NCBI RefSeq assembly: GCF_902706285.1
Contig: NZ_CACSKD010000020.1
Coordinates: 1 to 64,000, forward strand
Reading direction: 5' to 3'
DNA length: 64,000 nt
Origin: Rhizobium sp. 18055
Lineage (GTDB): Bacteria; Pseudomonadota; Alphaproteobacteria; Rhizobiales; Rhizobiaceae
Every line of letters begins with the position of its first letter. The stretch's first letter is position 1. Shown piece after piece: positions 1 through 8,880 of this stretch. A model generated the notes under the pieces. That model was not told where the DNA came from. It worked only from the letters and a program-made list of their open reading frames with translations, and did not search any database. The translations under genes and the position numbers were made by a program.

Positions 1-696
1 GCCGCGGGCGGTATTGACGACGATAGCGCCGCGCTTGATTTGGTTGAGGGCGCCGTCATCGATCAAATTACGCGTTGAATCCGACAACGGTACATGGAGC
101 GTCACGACGTCTGCGACCGCAAGACCATCTTCAAGACGATCGACGAAAGAAACACCGTCGTATCCATCCCTCTTAGCGTAGGGGTCAAAGACCACGATAT
201 TCATGCCGAAGCTTGCAGACCGCTTTGCAACTTCGCGACCGATTCGGCCGAAGCCAACGACGAGAAGCGTTCTCCCTCTCAACTCAATGCCAATCAGTCT
301 CGAGCGGGCTGCAAAATCTCCCTTGCGGACTGCTGTGTCGAGCTGAACTCCTGACTTCGCGGCAGCAAGCATCAGGAACATCGTCTGCTCAGCAACGGAA
401 ATCGCATTCACATCGCCGACCACCGTGACCGGTATGCCCCTGGAAGTGCAATAGTCGATCGGTATGTTGTCGTAGCCGACACCATGTCTCGATACGACCT
501 TGACGTTTGGAGCGGCAGCCAACACTTCAATGGGAAGCGGAGCATCGCGGACGGTAATCGCGTCGGCATCGGCGACGTGCTTGAGGAGGTTGTCTTTCGA
601 GAAATCTGTAACGACCTGATAGGTGACGTCCGCCCGTTCATCGAGCAGCGCAAGCGCCTCCGCTCTCAAAGGTTGTATCACTAAGATTTTTTTCAC
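1..696 (-). CDS. D-2-hydroxyacid dehydrogenase (phosphoglycerate dehydrogenase-like), 3' end outside window
   Basis: Translating leftward from a GTG at 694-696 gives 232 residues with no stop before base 1. The start follows a purine-rich GAGGAAAG ribosome site. The N-terminal part has the family fold, with VSRHGVGYDNI near residues 68-78. The NAD-binding GFGRIG lies at 148-153, and the last residues seen are NTARG at 228-232, which carries the catalytic Arg. The Glu and His of the active site would lie beyond the window edge. Family members oxidise or reduce 2-hydroxyacids with NAD(H), and the serine-pathway enzyme is only one of many. It follows the epimerase gene by 12 bases, so it is the third gene of a leftward operon with the IolD-like enzyme and is more likely catabolic than biosynthetic. 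Substrate unknown. Confidence 0.8.
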   Translation of the reverse strand, partial: MKKILVIQPLRAEALALLDERADVTYQVVTDFSKDNLLKHVADADAITVRDAPLPIEVLAAAPNVKVVSRHGVGYDNIPIDYCTSRGIPVTVVGDVNAISVAEQTMFLMLAAAKSGVQLDTAVRKGDFAARSRLIGIELRGRTLLVVGFGRIGREVAKRSASFGMNIVVFDPYAKRDGYDGVSFVDRLEDGLAVADVVTLHVPLSDSTRNLIDDGALNQIKRGAIVVNTARG

Positions 697-707
697 TGCT
701 TCTTTCC

Positions 708-1541
708 TCACCAACGCCTTCCAAAGGCTGGCACCGCGGATCCCGAAGGCATCAGCTTCTCACGAAGCCACGCCGCATCGTCTTTAAGGCGCCCCGCCAA
801 ACTCATTTTAGGGCTGTGTCGCTCGACTGGTTCGTAGCCAATTGCCTGGCGAGCCTCCTCGACATTCCAGCGCATTCCCTCGTTTCTGGAAACGATATTG
901 ATCGCGTCAAAGCCCTGGAAGTCGGCTGTCGCGGACTTCACCACGGCTTGTGCCCAGTCCTCGTTGCCGAGCCACATCTGCTGCCCCCAGATACCGAAGG
1001 CCATATGCGGTCCGGGCTTGTTCTCGCCTGGCTGGCAATAGCCGATCCGGAGCGATAGAAATGCCATGCCTGTTTCATCGTAGACGGCTTTGCCATGGCG
1101 CTCGACAAACAGCTTCGAGGTTCCGTAAGGATTGATAGGGCGCGGTTGCACGCCAGCTTTCAGCTCCTCATGACGAAATCTGTAGCCGCCGAGCACCCAG
1201 TTGGAGCTGGCAAACACAAAGCGCTTTACGCCGCCCAGTCGTGAGGCCCGCATAACGTTTAGGGCGAGATCGACATTCAACGGCGTCACCGTGTCCCAGT
1301 CTCCGGCTGCGCGTGGATCCGCGGCCAGATGCAGTACCGTGTCAATTCCGGCGAAGTGCCTTGCCCAGCTTTCGTTATATACCTCCAGATCGGCCGTTAT
1401 GACCCCTGGATCATTGCCTCCATTCCGTCCTATTCGTGTAAGTTCGAGGCCGTCGATCGCACAGAGTGCGACGGTTGCCTTGTGACCAAGGTTGCCTGTC
1501 GAACCCGTCAACAGGACCCGGCGTTGGGTCGCGCCTGACAT
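708..1541 (-). CDS. NAD-dependent epimerase/dehydratase (extended SDR), uronate dehydrogenase-like
   Basis: A protein of 277 residues. TGSTGNLG near residues 10-17 is the GxxGxxG dinucleotide-binding loop, and the YGTSK motif in the middle supplies the catalytic Tyr and Lys of extended short-chain dehydrogenases. The overall pattern, including SSNWVLGGY before the Tyr, resembles uronate dehydrogenase-type NAD-dependent sugar oxidoreductases, but the substrate cannot be read from the sequence. I chose the ATG at 1541 because an upstream in-frame TTG lies inside the stop region of the preceding gene. The gene begins three bases after the IolD-like stop, so the two are translationally coupled. 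Expected to be cytosolic and to act in the same catabolic route as its operon partners. Confidence 0.75.
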   Translation of the reverse strand: MSGATQRRVLLTGSTGNLGHKATVALCAIDGLELTRIGRNGGNDPGVITADLEVYNESWARHFAGIDTVLHLAADPRAAGDWDTVTPLNVDLALNVMRASRLGGVKRFVFASSNWVLGGYRFRHEELKAGVQPRPINPYGTSKLFVERHGKAVYDETGMAFLSLRIGYCQPGENKPGPHMAFGIWGQQMWLGNEDWAQAVVKSATADFQGFDAINIVSRNEGMRWNVEEARQAIGYEPVERHSPKMSLAGRLKDDAAWLREKLMPSGSAVPAFGRRW

Positions 1542-1543
1542 CG

Positions 1544-3391
1544 TCAAACGCCTTTACGCTGGTATTCGCGCTGGCTTTCCTGTGTTTCACGTGCCGCCGT
1601 GATTGAGGGCCGATCCGTCACTTCCGGCATACCTACATCCCACCAGGATCCGCCTTCCATCCACTCATAAGGGTGGGTCTGGATCGCTATGACGTAGGTA
1701 CGCTCACTTGCACGTGCACGGACGATCGCAGCTTCGAGTTCCTCAATCGTCTTCACATTTTCCGATTCCGCGCCCATCGAGCGGGCATGCATGGCGAAAT
1801 CAATGCGCGGCACGTCTCCCACGTGTTTGGAAGAGGCATACAGATTGTTGAACTCGGCACCGCCCTTGCTCGTCTGCAGTCGGTTGATCACAGCAAAGCC
1901 GCCGTTATCGCATACGATGCAGATGATCTTGTTGCCGGTCAGAACCGACGAATAGATGTCGGAGTTGAGCATCATGTACGATCCGTCGCCGAGCATGGCG
2001 ATGATTTCCCGCTTGGGATTGGCAATCTTCTGGCCATATGCGCCAGCGATTTCGTAGCCCATGCAGGAGAAGCCGTACTCGGACTCGAACGTGCCGACAC
2101 CGATAGACTTCCAGGTGCAATACAGTTCGCCGGGCAGGCCACCCGCCGCCGAAACGATCACATCGTCCGGCTTGGCACTTCTTTGAACAGCGCCGATGAC
2201 CTGCGGATAGTTCGGAACCTCTTGGTTGGTCGGACCGGTGCGCTTCTCGACGATCGCGTTCCAAGCCGCCTTTTCGCGGACAGCTTCATCGGACCACGCT
2301 TGAGGAGCTAACCAACCGCCGAGCTTCGAAGCGATGGCATCCAGCGACAGCTTAGCATCGCCAACAACCGGGTTGGCCAGATGCTTGTTTGCATCGAAAC
2401 GATTGGTGTTCAGCGACAGATATTTGACATCTGGATCACGGAACACGCTCCAGGAGCCAGTGATCATGTCAGCCATTCTCGTGCCGATTGCGATGACGAG
2501 ATCCGCCTTCCCACCGATATTGTTTCCGGCGTTGCCGCCCATGACGCCGATCGACGCGATGTTGAGGCGATGCTCGTCCAGGAGTGCGGAGCGACCCATG
2601 ATGGTTTCCGCAACAGGGATGCCGAAGCGGTCGCTAAACGCGGCAAGCTCTTCGGTTGCTCCGGAATAGTGGACGCCGCCGCCGGCAATGATCAACGGCC
2701 TCTTCGCTTCCTTGATCAGGCGCATCGCCAGCTCGATCTGATAATCGGCGGCTGGATAGCGTGGGATACGGTGGATGCGCTCGGCGAAGAAAACTTCCGG
2801 ATAATCGAACGCCTCGCCCTGGACGTCCTGGGCAAGAGAAATGGTCGCCGGGCCGCAGGCGGCGGGATCAAGCATCAGCGCGACAGCCTGTGGAAGCGAC
2901 GTCAGGATCTGTTCGGGACGCGTGATGCGATCGAAGTAGGAGGATACGGCCTTGAAGGAATCATTGGTCGTTAACGACATGTCGTGGAAGTGTTCGACCT
3001 GCTGAAGCACCGGATCCGGCAGGCGCGATGCGTAGTTGTCACCACACAGGAACAGGACCGGAAGACGATCGGAAAGGGCGACGCCCGCGGCCGTCACCAT
3101 GTTCGAGGAGCCAGGACCAACCGAGGCTGCACAGACATGAATTTGCTTGCGTCGGCGAGCGCGGGCGTAGGCGACAGCAGCCAATCCCATAGATTGCTCA
3201 TTCTGACCACGGTAAGTGGGAAGTTCTTCTTGGACCTGCTCGAGCGCCGAACCGAGGCACGTGACGTTGCCGTGACCGAAAATCGAATGGACGCCGGTGA
3301 ACAGCGACAGGACCTCACCTTCGTCATCGATCTTCTGCGCAGTTAGAAAACGAACAATCGCCTGCGCAAGCGTCAAACGAACCGTACCCAT
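1544..3391 (-). CDS. iolD: IolD-like 3D-(3,5/4)-trihydroxycyclohexane-1,2-dione acylhydrolase (TPP enzyme)
   Basis: A thiamine-diphosphate enzyme of 615 residues. RGQNE at 61-65 gives the catalytic Glu of the N-terminal domain, and GDGS at 468-471 followed by an Asn at 496 forms the TPP/magnesium site. Length and motifs fit IolD, which hydrolyses the diketo-inositol ring in myo-inositol breakdown to 5-deoxyglucuronate. The ATG at 3391 is preceded by GGAGG five bases away; a longer in-frame start at 3433 lacks this. Unlike usual iol operons there is no iolB, iolC or iolE next to it. The partners are an extended SDR and a 2-hydroxyacid dehydrogenase, so it may act on an inositol-like or other cyclic diketone. 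An IclR regulator is divergent, with a palindrome between the two genes. Confidence 0.85.
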   Translation of the reverse strand: MGTVRLTLAQAIVRFLTAQKIDDEGEVLSLFTGVHSIFGHGNVTCLGSALEQVQEELPTYRGQNEQSMGLAAVAYARARRRKQIHVCAASVGPGSSNMVTAAGVALSDRLPVLFLCGDNYASRLPDPVLQQVEHFHDMSLTTNDSFKAVSSYFDRITRPEQILTSLPQAVALMLDPAACGPATISLAQDVQGEAFDYPEVFFAERIHRIPRYPAADYQIELAMRLIKEAKRPLIIAGGGVHYSGATEELAAFSDRFGIPVAETIMGRSALLDEHRLNIASIGVMGGNAGNNIGGKADLVIAIGTRMADMITGSWSVFRDPDVKYLSLNTNRFDANKHLANPVVGDAKLSLDAIASKLGGWLAPQAWSDEAVREKAAWNAIVEKRTGPTNQEVPNYPQVIGAVQRSAKPDDVIVSAAGGLPGELYCTWKSIGVGTFESEYGFSCMGYEIAGAYGQKIANPKREIIAMLGDGSYMMLNSDIYSSVLTGNKIICIVCDNGGFAVINRLQTSKGGAEFNNLYASSKHVGDVPRIDFAMHARSMGAESENVKTIEELEAAIVRARASERTYVIAIQTHPYEWMEGGSWWDVGMPEVTDRPSITAARETQESQREYQRKGV

Positions 3392-3548
3392 GCATTCCTC
3401 CTTACCATCGCCCTGCAATCTGTCACCGACCATATGCGTGGTGGCTATCTCGCGTTTCGATAGTTTCCTCTCCGTGTTGCTCCCGCCGAATATTCATCCC
3501 CCGAAGCGATGACGATACCTATTTCACATTCAAAAAACGATGTCAACA

Positions 3549-3568
3549 TATCGCGCAATTGCGCGATA
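3549..3568. promoter_or_regulatory. 20-bp perfect palindrome, candidate IclR operator
   Basis: The arms TATCGCGCAA and TTGCGCGATA are exact reverse complements with no spacer. The site lies between the divergent IolD-like operon (start 3391) and the iclR-type gene (start 3606). Its place suggests the operator through which that regulator controls both promoters; this is inference. Confidence 0.6.
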
Positions 3569-3605
3569 ACCGCACATTGACTTGTTTTGAAAGACGTGAG
3601 ATGAA

Positions 3606-4409
3606 ATGCTTATGGATAACGAGATTCAAAAACGTGACTTCGCTCAAACCCTCGCCAGAGGCCTGAGTTGCTTGGAAAAGCTGGCAGAAACTGATGCGCC
3701 GGCGACCTGCACTGAAGTAGCAACCGCAATGGATGTCAGTCGAGCAGCAGCTCGGCGGATCCTGCTGACCTTGGAGAGCCTTGGCTACGTCAAGGAAGAG
3801 CGAGGTCTATATGCGTCCACCCCAAAAGTCCTTTCTTTGGGTCGAGGCATACTTCGAAGGACAAATGTGTGGACGGCGGCATCGTCGATCGTCATGAGCC
3901 TGGCAGACGCATTGAACGAACCCTGCTCGATCTCAGTGCTGGAAGGACTCGATATTCTTTTCGTCAGTCGCGATGCCACCAGGCGGATCTACACATCGCG
4001 TCTCGGCGTCGGTGACAGGCTGCCCGCTCATAGCTCCGCGAGCGGGAAGATGCTTCTTGCTTCACTGCCGGTTGGCGAGCTTGACCGACGCCTTGAAGGC
4101 GCCGTCCTCCGGAAACAGGGTCCGGCAGCGATCACCGACATCGAGACCTTGAAATCGAGGCTCGGCGAAGCCCGGCAGTTGGATTACGCGATGGCAATCG
4201 ATGAGATGGAGAACGGCACGATCTCTGTCGCCGTCCCATTGCGGGAAAGAAGTGGCCGGGTGGTTGCGGCCATGAGCGTTGCGTCCCATCGCGATCGGAT
4301 GGCCCCTGACGATTTGCAGGGGAAGATTCTTCCCCCGCTGCGTCAATCGGCTCGCGATGTCCAAGGCTTGCTGCGCGATTTTCAAGATAGAAACTGGGCT
4401 GTTCTCTAG
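3606..4409 (+). CDS. IclR-family transcriptional regulator
   Basis: A protein of 267 residues with the IclR layout. The N-terminal winged helix-turn-helix lies at about residues 12-70 (TCTEVATAMDVSRAAARRIL is the recognition region). The effector-binding domain follows, with the family signature around RLPAHSSASGKMLLA and the later MENGTISVAVPL. The pattern resembles the PcaR/PobR branch. The ATG at 3606 is used here; a second in-frame ATG at 3612 is equally possible because the ribosome site is weak. The gene is divergent from the IolD-like operon, so it most likely controls that operon and itself through the palindrome at 3549-3568. Ligand unknown. Confidence 0.9.
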   Translation: MLMDNEIQKRDFAQTLARGLSCLEKLAETDAPATCTEVATAMDVSRAAARRILLTLESLGYVKEERGLYASTPKVLSLGRGILRRTNVWTAASSIVMSLADALNEPCSISVLEGLDILFVSRDATRRIYTSRLGVGDRLPAHSSASGKMLLASLPVGELDRRLEGAVLRKQGPAAITDIETLKSRLGEARQLDYAMAIDEMENGTISVAVPLRERSGRVVAAMSVASHRDRMAPDDLQGKILPPLRQSARDVQGLLRDFQDRNWAVL

Positions 4410-4974
4410 GAATTAGGGCTCATTGAGCTCTTGATGAGGGTCGAACCATCGTTTCAGTGGATAGACCAAGTTGAAAAGGTTGCCAATAAATGTGACCTTC
4501 TCAAAAGCGACGAGAGATAGCGCACTCAATGATTGCCGATCACTCGGTGAGGAAAGTGGGCGGTTCGTCAAAACACATCAAATCCAGCAGAACCAATATA
4601 GCTTGCGGCCGGGCAAGTTAAAGCCGTGACCTGGACAAATTGTTTTCCTTTATGTCCTTCTCTGTCCAGGCTGGGAAGCAAATAGCCAGAAGCATTCATG
4701 GATGCCGAAGAGTCGTCGCATCTCTCGGTAGTGTCACTGAAGGGTTCCAGCAAGGATTTCTGTGCCGATGCGCGTTGGAGCATATCGAACTGCCACGCCG
4801 CTGGTGGGGAGACAGCGTCGCTAACCTCGCAACCGGCATCTATTGCCGGGCCTGAACGTCGATAAGCCATTCTTCTTCCTTCCAGCCCACTCAGCAGTAA
4901 ATTTCTTCACATTGTCGATAAATTGAATGAACTTTCCTATCGCTTTCGACGCGTTCCAGTATTTTTGATCAGTG
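4410..4974. other. Gene-free stretch, probably decayed DNA
   Basis: I see no supported gene here. Short minus-strand frames at 4568-4870 and 4821-5231 lack recognisable domains, and the second runs antisense through the IS110 remnant and the edge of the IS5 element. The right end of this stretch is where the IS110 transposase reading frame first becomes recognisable, so the 5' part of that element is missing or too decayed to see. Confidence 0.5.
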
Positions 4975-5059
4975 TCCGTACCCGCCTCATAGCCAACCGC
5001 ACCCAACTCGCCAACGCTATCCGGGGCTACGCCAATGAGTTTGGGTTCTCCGCAGCTAA

Positions 5060-5991
5060 GAGGCGACCTCAAAAAGGCTTGAGTGATTTCAGCCAGTTGT
5101 GATTCCTTCGGATTTGCAAAGATTCGACGGAGACCACGATGGCCTGGACTGAAACCACCCGGAAGATTATGCCCGCAAGGCATCCCGTTATGCAAGTGAC
5201 CTGACGGACCGGGAGTGGGATTTGATTGCAATTCATTTGCCTTTGCCGCGTCGGCTAGGGCGACCCCGAAAGGCCCATTTGCGGGAAGTCATGAACGCGA
5301 TCCTCTATATTGCGTCGTCCGGCTGTCAGTGGCGTATGCTGCCCAAGGACTTTCCGCCATGCTCGACGGTGCAGCGTTATTTCTACGAATGGCGTGCAAT
5401 GCGGCTGTGGACGCGGATCAATCATCAACTGGTCATGGCGGCTCGAGAACTGGAAGGAAGGGAGGCTTCGCCATCGGCTGGAGCCATCGATAGCCAGAGC
5501 GTCAAAACGACTGAAAGTGCGGGCATCCGGGGCTTTGACGCCGGCAAGAAAATCAAGGGTCGTAAGCGGCATATCGTTGTCGACACGCTGGGCCTAATGG
5601 TGGGTCTGATGGTTCACAGCGCCGACATCCAAGATCGTGATGGCGCTCCTGATCTGTTGAAATCCATTCGCCACCGCTGGCCGTGGTTGCTCCACATCTT
5701 TGCCGACGGCGGCTATGCTGGCGCAAAACTGAAGAAGCGATTGCAGAAAATCGGCAAGTGGACGCTGGAAATCATCAAGCGGTCCGACAAGGCCAAAGGC
5801 TTCGAGCTATTGCCACGCCGATGGGTGGTAGAGCGAACCTTTGCATGGCTGGGAAGATGCAGAAGGCTCGCAAAAGACTTCGAGAAATCCATCGCCTCGG
5901 CCGAGGCCTGGATCATCATCGCTCATATACGCATGCTCACCAGGCGGCTCGCAAGGTATTATGTTTATTGAACTCTTTTTGAATCCGACTC
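5060..5991 (+). mobile_element. IS5-family insertion sequence inserted in the IS110 remnant
   Basis: The imperfect terminal inverted repeats begin GAGGCGACCTCAAAAAGG at 5060 and, read from the other end, GAGTCGGATTCAAAAAGA at 5991. TAA flanks both ends, consistent with the 3-bp target duplication of IS5 relatives. Removing 932 bases rejoins the IS110 frame exactly (SAAK with KGLVQ), which confirms the boundaries. Confidence 0.8.
5139..5971 (+). pseudogene. IS5-family transposase with a frameshift near its start
   Basis: The DDE transposase of the IS5 element. The main frame from 5222 encodes 249 residues with the typical NAILYIASSGCQWRMLP, GAIDSQSVKT, the IFADGGYAG block and RRWVVERTFAWLGR. 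The natural start is the ATG at 5139 (MAWTETTRK), but it is in another frame. One G appears to be missing at about 5163-5166, before DYARKASRYASDLTDREW, which is legible in the downstream frame. All catalytic blocks are intact, so the loss affects only the first residues. Some IS5 relatives use programmed frameshifting, but a slip this close to the start looks like an ordinary indel. Confidence 0.75.
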
Positions 5992-6569
5992 TAAGGGGCT
6001 GGTACAGATCCCTCTGCTGCTTGAAAGGATAAAGGCCGACGCGACTGTGCCAGAGCTCGCACAGGAATTGTTCCTAAGCCAGGCCGAGGAATACGCTCAA
6101 CTGGACAGGAAGATTGCGGATATTGAGGCCAAGGTAAAGGCGTGGCAACGTAACGACGAACGCAGCATACGTCTCAACACCATTCCCGGCATTGGCCCAA
6201 TCGGTTCGGCTCTTTTGATCATGAAGACACCCGCTCCGAAGCTCTTTCAATCTGGCCGCCAGTTCGCAGCCTGGATAGGGTTGACACCAAAAGACCACCG
6301 GCGGCAAGCTGCGGCTCGGTGGTATCACGCGAGCCGGCGACGAAGCTCTGCGGGCCGTCTTGGTGGCTGGAGCAACAGCTGTCATTCATCACGCGCGGCG
6401 ATCGGGTAAGGCTTCTCCATGGTTGGCGGAACTGCTCACGCGAAAGCCGCCCAAATTGGCAGCTGTCGCACTCGCCAACAAGATGGCGCGCATAGCCTGG
6501 AAGCTCATGGTCTCGGGAGAGACATACAGCGCCAAATCAGGACCAGCCTTGACGGGATGCGCCGCATGA

Positions 6570-6847
6570 AGATGGGGAAGCAAGCATCCAAGACGTCCTG
6601 ATCTTCACCGCGCGTTGGTGATACTACAACTTGCAAGATAATAGCAGATGGTGTGATCGATCGATCCGAGACACAGGATACACCGGGAATCCCATTGGCC
6701 CCCCAAGGCCGCCTTGATGTTTGGGACCTGTGTTGCGGAAACCATCTTGGCCAGTGTTCATGTGCGAACGCAACAACAGGCCGGACATATGGACGCAAGC
6801 GATCAGATCAAATTATCTCAAAATATCTTGCGAGTCGGGGGCCGTCC
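6570..6847 (+). other. Noncoding right end of the IS110 remnant, conserved with the second copy
   Basis: No plausible protein is encoded, yet long blocks match the right end of the other IS110/IS1111 copy (31499-31776, minus strand), for instance AACAGGCCGGACATATG and CAAGCGATC. In recent work on this family the noncoding end carries a guide (bridge) RNA, so this may be its fossil. Two short frames here (6653 and 6714 starts) have no family resemblance. Confidence 0.45.
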
Positions 6848-7005
6848 ACATATGGGATTGGAACCTTCAGCGATGAGTTCGAATTCTTTAGGTCACTGAA
6901 ATGTAATAGATTTCTCCAAATAGGCCCGTTTATGGAATCTTGTGGATTGGGCATCGCCACTCCACAGGAAGCCAATTTTTAAACGGGTGTTGTCAAGCGG
7001 AGCGT

Positions 7006-8013
7006 CTACGCTCCGCGGATAGCTTGGCCGTTCTCGTTAAACCGATGGATGCGAGCCGCATCAGGAGTGAGAAAGACGGTGTCTCCGTGATTGACAGGGA
7101 AATCGCCGCTCGCGCGAACTGTCAGAGTGCCGACGCCGTTCACCGTTACGTGAAGGAACGTGTCGGAGCCGAGGTGCTCGGCCACACCGACGAGGCCCTT
7201 CCAAGTGCCATCCTCTCTGGAAAGCCGAATATGCTCGGGCCGGATGCCCATAGTTGACGAGTTAAAGGAGTTTGCTGCCTGACCAGAGACGAAGTTCATG
7301 CGTGGCGAGCCAATAAAGCCTGCAACGAAAAGGTTGTCCGGCTTGTTGTAGAGCTCAAGCGGAGAACCGACTTGTTCGATCCTGCCCGCATTGAGGACGA
7401 CGATCTTGTCGGCCATGGTCATCGCCTCGACCTGATCATGGGTGACGTAAATCATCGTCGTCTTAAGCTGCTGGTGAAGTTCGCTGATCTCGAGGCGCAT
7501 AGTGCCTCGCAGGGCTGCATCAAGGTTCGACAGGGGCTCATCGAAAAGGAACGCCGAAGGTTCGCGCACGATGGCACGGCCAATCGCAACACGCTGGCGT
7601 TGGCCGCCAGAAAGCTGGCCGGGGCGTCGCTCGAGATAGTCAGTAAGGTTCAGCACTCGTGCCGCCTCAGTGACCTTCTTGTTGATCGCTCCTTGCTCCA
7701 ACTTTGCCATCTTCAGTGGGAAAGCAATATTGTTTCGCACCGTCATATGCGGATAAAGCGCATATGATTGGAATACCATAGCCAGGCCGCGCTTTGCAGG
7801 TGCCGCCCCAGTGACGTCTCGGCCGTCGATCTCGATCGTGCCGGAGGTGGTGTCTTCGAGGCCAGCGATTAGGCGTAGCAGCGTCGATTTTCCGCATCCG
7901 GAGGGACCGACGAAGACGACAAACTCGCCTTCGTTGATCGTGAGGTCGATCCCCGGGATGACCTGTGTCGCGCCGAAGGACTTATTGACCGTCTTGAGTG
8001 TGATATTGCCCAT
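7006..8013 (-). CDS. Sugar/polyol ABC transporter ATP-binding protein (MalK/UgpC/SmoK type)
   Basis: A protein of 335 residues. Walker A GPSGCGKST lies near 37-45, the signature LSGGQRQRVAIGRA near 134, Walker B FLFDEPLSNLD near 155 and the switch His in VTHDQ near 190. A C-terminal TOBE-like regulatory domain of about 100 residues is typical of the MalK branch. It energises uptake by pairing with the two permeases just upstream in transcription (8043-8867 and 8881-9753) and the binding protein at 12390-13703. It is the last gene of the leftward kinase - GatZ - permease - permease - ATPase operon. The neighbouring SmoS-like dehydrogenase and kinase point to a hexitol such as sorbitol, galactitol or altritol as the substrate. 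Confidence 0.92.
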   Translation of the reverse strand: MGNITLKTVNKSFGATQVIPGIDLTINEGEFVVFVGPSGCGKSTLLRLIAGLEDTTSGTIEIDGRDVTGAAPAKRGLAMVFQSYALYPHMTVRNNIAFPLKMAKLEQGAINKKVTEAARVLNLTDYLERRPGQLSGGQRQRVAIGRAIVREPSAFLFDEPLSNLDAALRGTMRLEISELHQQLKTTMIYVTHDQVEAMTMADKIVVLNAGRIEQVGSPLELYNKPDNLFVAGFIGSPRMNFVSGQAANSFNSSTMGIRPEHIRLSREDGTWKGLVGVAEHLGSDTFLHVTVNGVGTLTVRASGDFPVNHGDTVFLTPDAARIHRFNENGQAIRGA

Positions 8014-8042
8014 AGATGTTTCTTCCCCAAGTCTTATCGTCG

Positions 8043-8867
8043 TTACTTTACGGCGCCGAAAGTCAGGCCGCGGACAAGTTGTTTCTGGCTAAACCAACCC
8101 ATGATCAGGATCGGAGCAATGGCCAGCGTCGACGCAGCCGACAGCTTTGCCCAGAACAGACCTTGCGGACTGGAGAAGGAGGCAATGAAGGCGGTCAGCG
8201 GCGCAGCGTTTGTGGTCGTCAGGCGGATGGTCCAGAAAGCCTCGTTCCAGGCGAGGATTATGTTGAGCAGCATCGTCGAGGCGATGCCGGGTACCGCCAT
8301 CGGCGTCAGGACGTAGGCAATTTCACCCCACAGCGATGCACCGTCCATGCGCGCTGCCTCAAGAATCTCACCCGGAATTTCGCGAAAATAGGTGTAGAGC
8401 ATCCAGATCACGATTGGCATGTTGATCATCGTCAGCATCACCGTTAGGCCGATACGACTGTCGAGCAGGCCCCAGTCTCGAAAAAGGAGGTAGATCGGTA
8501 CTAGGACGGCGACGGCCGGCATCATCTTCGTAGACAGCATCCACATAAGGATGTCCTTGGTCCTGGCGGTTGGAGAGAACGCCATCGACCACGCGGCAGG
8601 CACCGAGATCAGAAGTGCTAATAGGGTCGAGCCAACTGACAGGATGACCGAGTTGAGGAAAAACTTGAAATAGTTGCTCTGCGCCTGAACGTCCGAATAA
8701 CTTTCAAGAGAACCCGACGGGATAAGATTGAAGCCGTTGATCGCCTCGGTCTCGGTTTTGAAGCTGGTGATGATCGTGTAGAGGATCGGGAAGAAGATTG
8801 TAAGTGCAACAATCCATGCTCCGATTGTACAGATGGCGGTTTTTCTGGTTGAAACTGAACGTGCCAT
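8043..8867 (-). CDS. Carbohydrate ABC transporter permease (MalG/SmoG type)
   Basis: An inner-membrane protein of 274 residues with about six transmembrane helices. The EAA loop EAARMDGASLWGEIAYVLTPM contacts the ATPase. The start at 8867 has GGAGG eight bases upstream; a longer frame from 8903 overlaps the preceding gene. It ends 30 bases before the ATPase gene. By family it forms the translocation channel as a heterodimer with the MalF-type permease encoded just upstream. Confidence 0.9.
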   Translation of the reverse strand: MARSVSTRKTAICTIGAWIVALTIFFPILYTIITSFKTETEAINGFNLIPSGSLESYSDVQAQSNYFKFFLNSVILSVGSTLLALLISVPAAWSMAFSPTARTKDILMWMLSTKMMPAVAVLVPIYLLFRDWGLLDSRIGLTVMLTMINMPIVIWMLYTYFREIPGEILEAARMDGASLWGEIAYVLTPMAVPGIASTMLLNIILAWNEAFWTIRLTTTNAAPLTAFIASFSSPQGLFWAKLSAASTLAIAPILIMGWFSQKQLVRGLTFGAVK

Positions 8868-8880
8868 GATCTTGCCTCCC

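Larger units (their letters stand above)
4975..6847 (+). mobile_element. IS110-family element remnant (5'-truncated, interrupted by an IS5 element)
   Basis: The plus strand encodes pieces of an IS110-type transposase. TQLANAIRGYANEFG and SAAK end at about 5059. The frame resumes after the IS5 insertion as KGLVQIPLLLERI, then IPGIGPIGSALLIMK and QFAAWIGLTPKDH. An indel near 6300 shifts the frame, and the C-terminal part (ALANKMARIAWKLMVSGE) runs to 6569. The element is dead: 5' truncated, interrupted and frameshifted. A noncoding right end follows to 6847, where GGGGGCCGTCC matches the end of the related copy at 31499-32891, giving the likely right boundary. Confidence 0.75.

Noticed and set aside
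1673..2974. Plus-strand frames of 197-212 codons opposite the IolD-like gene
   Set aside because: Antisense shadows; the minus-strand protein is a full-length TPP enzyme with both TPP motifs.
6653..6982. Frames of 60-109 codons in the IS110 right end (and their counterpart at 31402-31692)
   Set aside because: Both copies conserve nucleotide blocks, but the frame is not supported as a protein; a noncoding role fits better.
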